A stretch of 6,730 nt of DNA. It comes from Burkholderiaceae bacterium (GTDB lineage: Bacteria; Pseudomonadota; Gammaproteobacteria; Burkholderiales; Burkholderiaceae_C). Where the stretch lies: assembly GCA_023262645.1 (NCBI GenBank), contig JALRAA010000079.1:1-6730 (forward strand), written 5' to 3'. This document shows, piece after piece, positions 6,608 to 6,730 of this stretch (the stretch's first letter is position 1; each line of letters opens with the position of its first letter). Made by a program: the position numbers and the translations under genes. Below the pieces are notes generated by a model. The model saw only the letters and a list, made by a program, of their open reading frames with translations. It was not told the DNA's origin and did not search any database.

Positions 6608-6730
6608 TCAGTGGCCTGGGTGGCCGCTGCCGGGTTTTCGAATATGCAACTCAACGGATGGGGGTTGCGATGGTTGGTGGGGTGCTTGCACGGGCGAGAC
6701 CCACTCACCCGTGTATTCTGAAGCAACGGT
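6608..6730 (-). CDS. C-terminal end of an upstream protein, possibly a copper oxidase (5' part outside window)
   Basis: Only the last 40 residues are visible, beginning TVASEYTGEWVSP, passing through a Pro/Gln-rich linker and ending KPGSGHPGH. No domain can be recognised in so short a piece. The run TVASEYTGEW recalls the end of multicopper oxidase-like proteins that often precede a cupredoxin and a CusF-like gene in Burkholderiales, and the His/Gly tail would suit a copper protein, but both points are from memory and weak. Its stop is 21 nt before the cupredoxin ATG, so it belongs to the same operon. A second minus-strand frame is also open from the edge to a TGA at 6595-6597. I prefer the reported frame for its more protein-like composition. 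Confidence 0.5.
   Translation of the reverse strand, partial: TVASEYTGEWVSPVQAPHQPSQPPSVELHIRKPGSGHPGH

Overview
The window looks like a piece of a betaproteobacterial chromosome, probably Burkholderiales and possibly a freshwater Comamonadaceae-type organism. This rests on the flavour of the proteins (uracil phosphoribosyltransferase, a cupredoxin/CusF-like pair, a stand-alone LON-domain protein), on roughly balanced base composition judged by eye, and on dense minus-strand operons. It is an inference, because no marker gene is present. I see no mobile element, CRISPR array, tRNA or rRNA.

Left part (1-3859, all minus strand): a four-gene ABC importer operon of the polyamine/opine type (Pot-like), read from right to left. 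It encodes an ATPase with a C-terminal TOBE-like domain (2810-3859), a periplasmic substrate-binding protein with a twin-arginine signal (1503-2777), a PotB-like permease (578-1489) and a PotC-like permease (from 575, running off the left edge). Gaps are 32, 13 and 2 nt, so the genes are surely cotranscribed. The substrate cannot be read from the sequence.

Middle (3860-4721): a 223-nt divergent intergenic region, then upp (uracil phosphoribosyltransferase, plus strand). The intergenic region holds two copies of TTGCATWCAA exactly 22 bp apart, just upstream of the importer operon, which look like operator sites. Next on the plus strand is a small two-cysteine protein of unknown function (4877-5131) with its own recognisable promoter and ribosome binding site.

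Right part (5149-6730, minus strand): a copper-handling cluster read from right to left. It comprises the C-terminal end of a larger protein (6608-6730, perhaps a copper oxidase), a periplasmic cupredoxin with a complete His-Cys-His-Met copper site, a small CusF-like periplasmic copper-binding protein, and a stand-alone LON N-terminal-domain protein whose start overlaps the stop of the CusF-like gene by 4 nt. The first products would handle copper in the periplasm. The LON-domain protein has no signal peptide and should be cytoplasmic, which makes its tight coupling to the copper genes the most curious arrangement here.

Most of the window is ordinary, well-conserved gene content. I see no convincing evidence of an undescribed system. 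The points most worth checking are the coupling of the LON-domain gene to the copper genes, the paired operator-like repeats, the Trp-to-Met change in the CusF-like site, and the unknown small protein.
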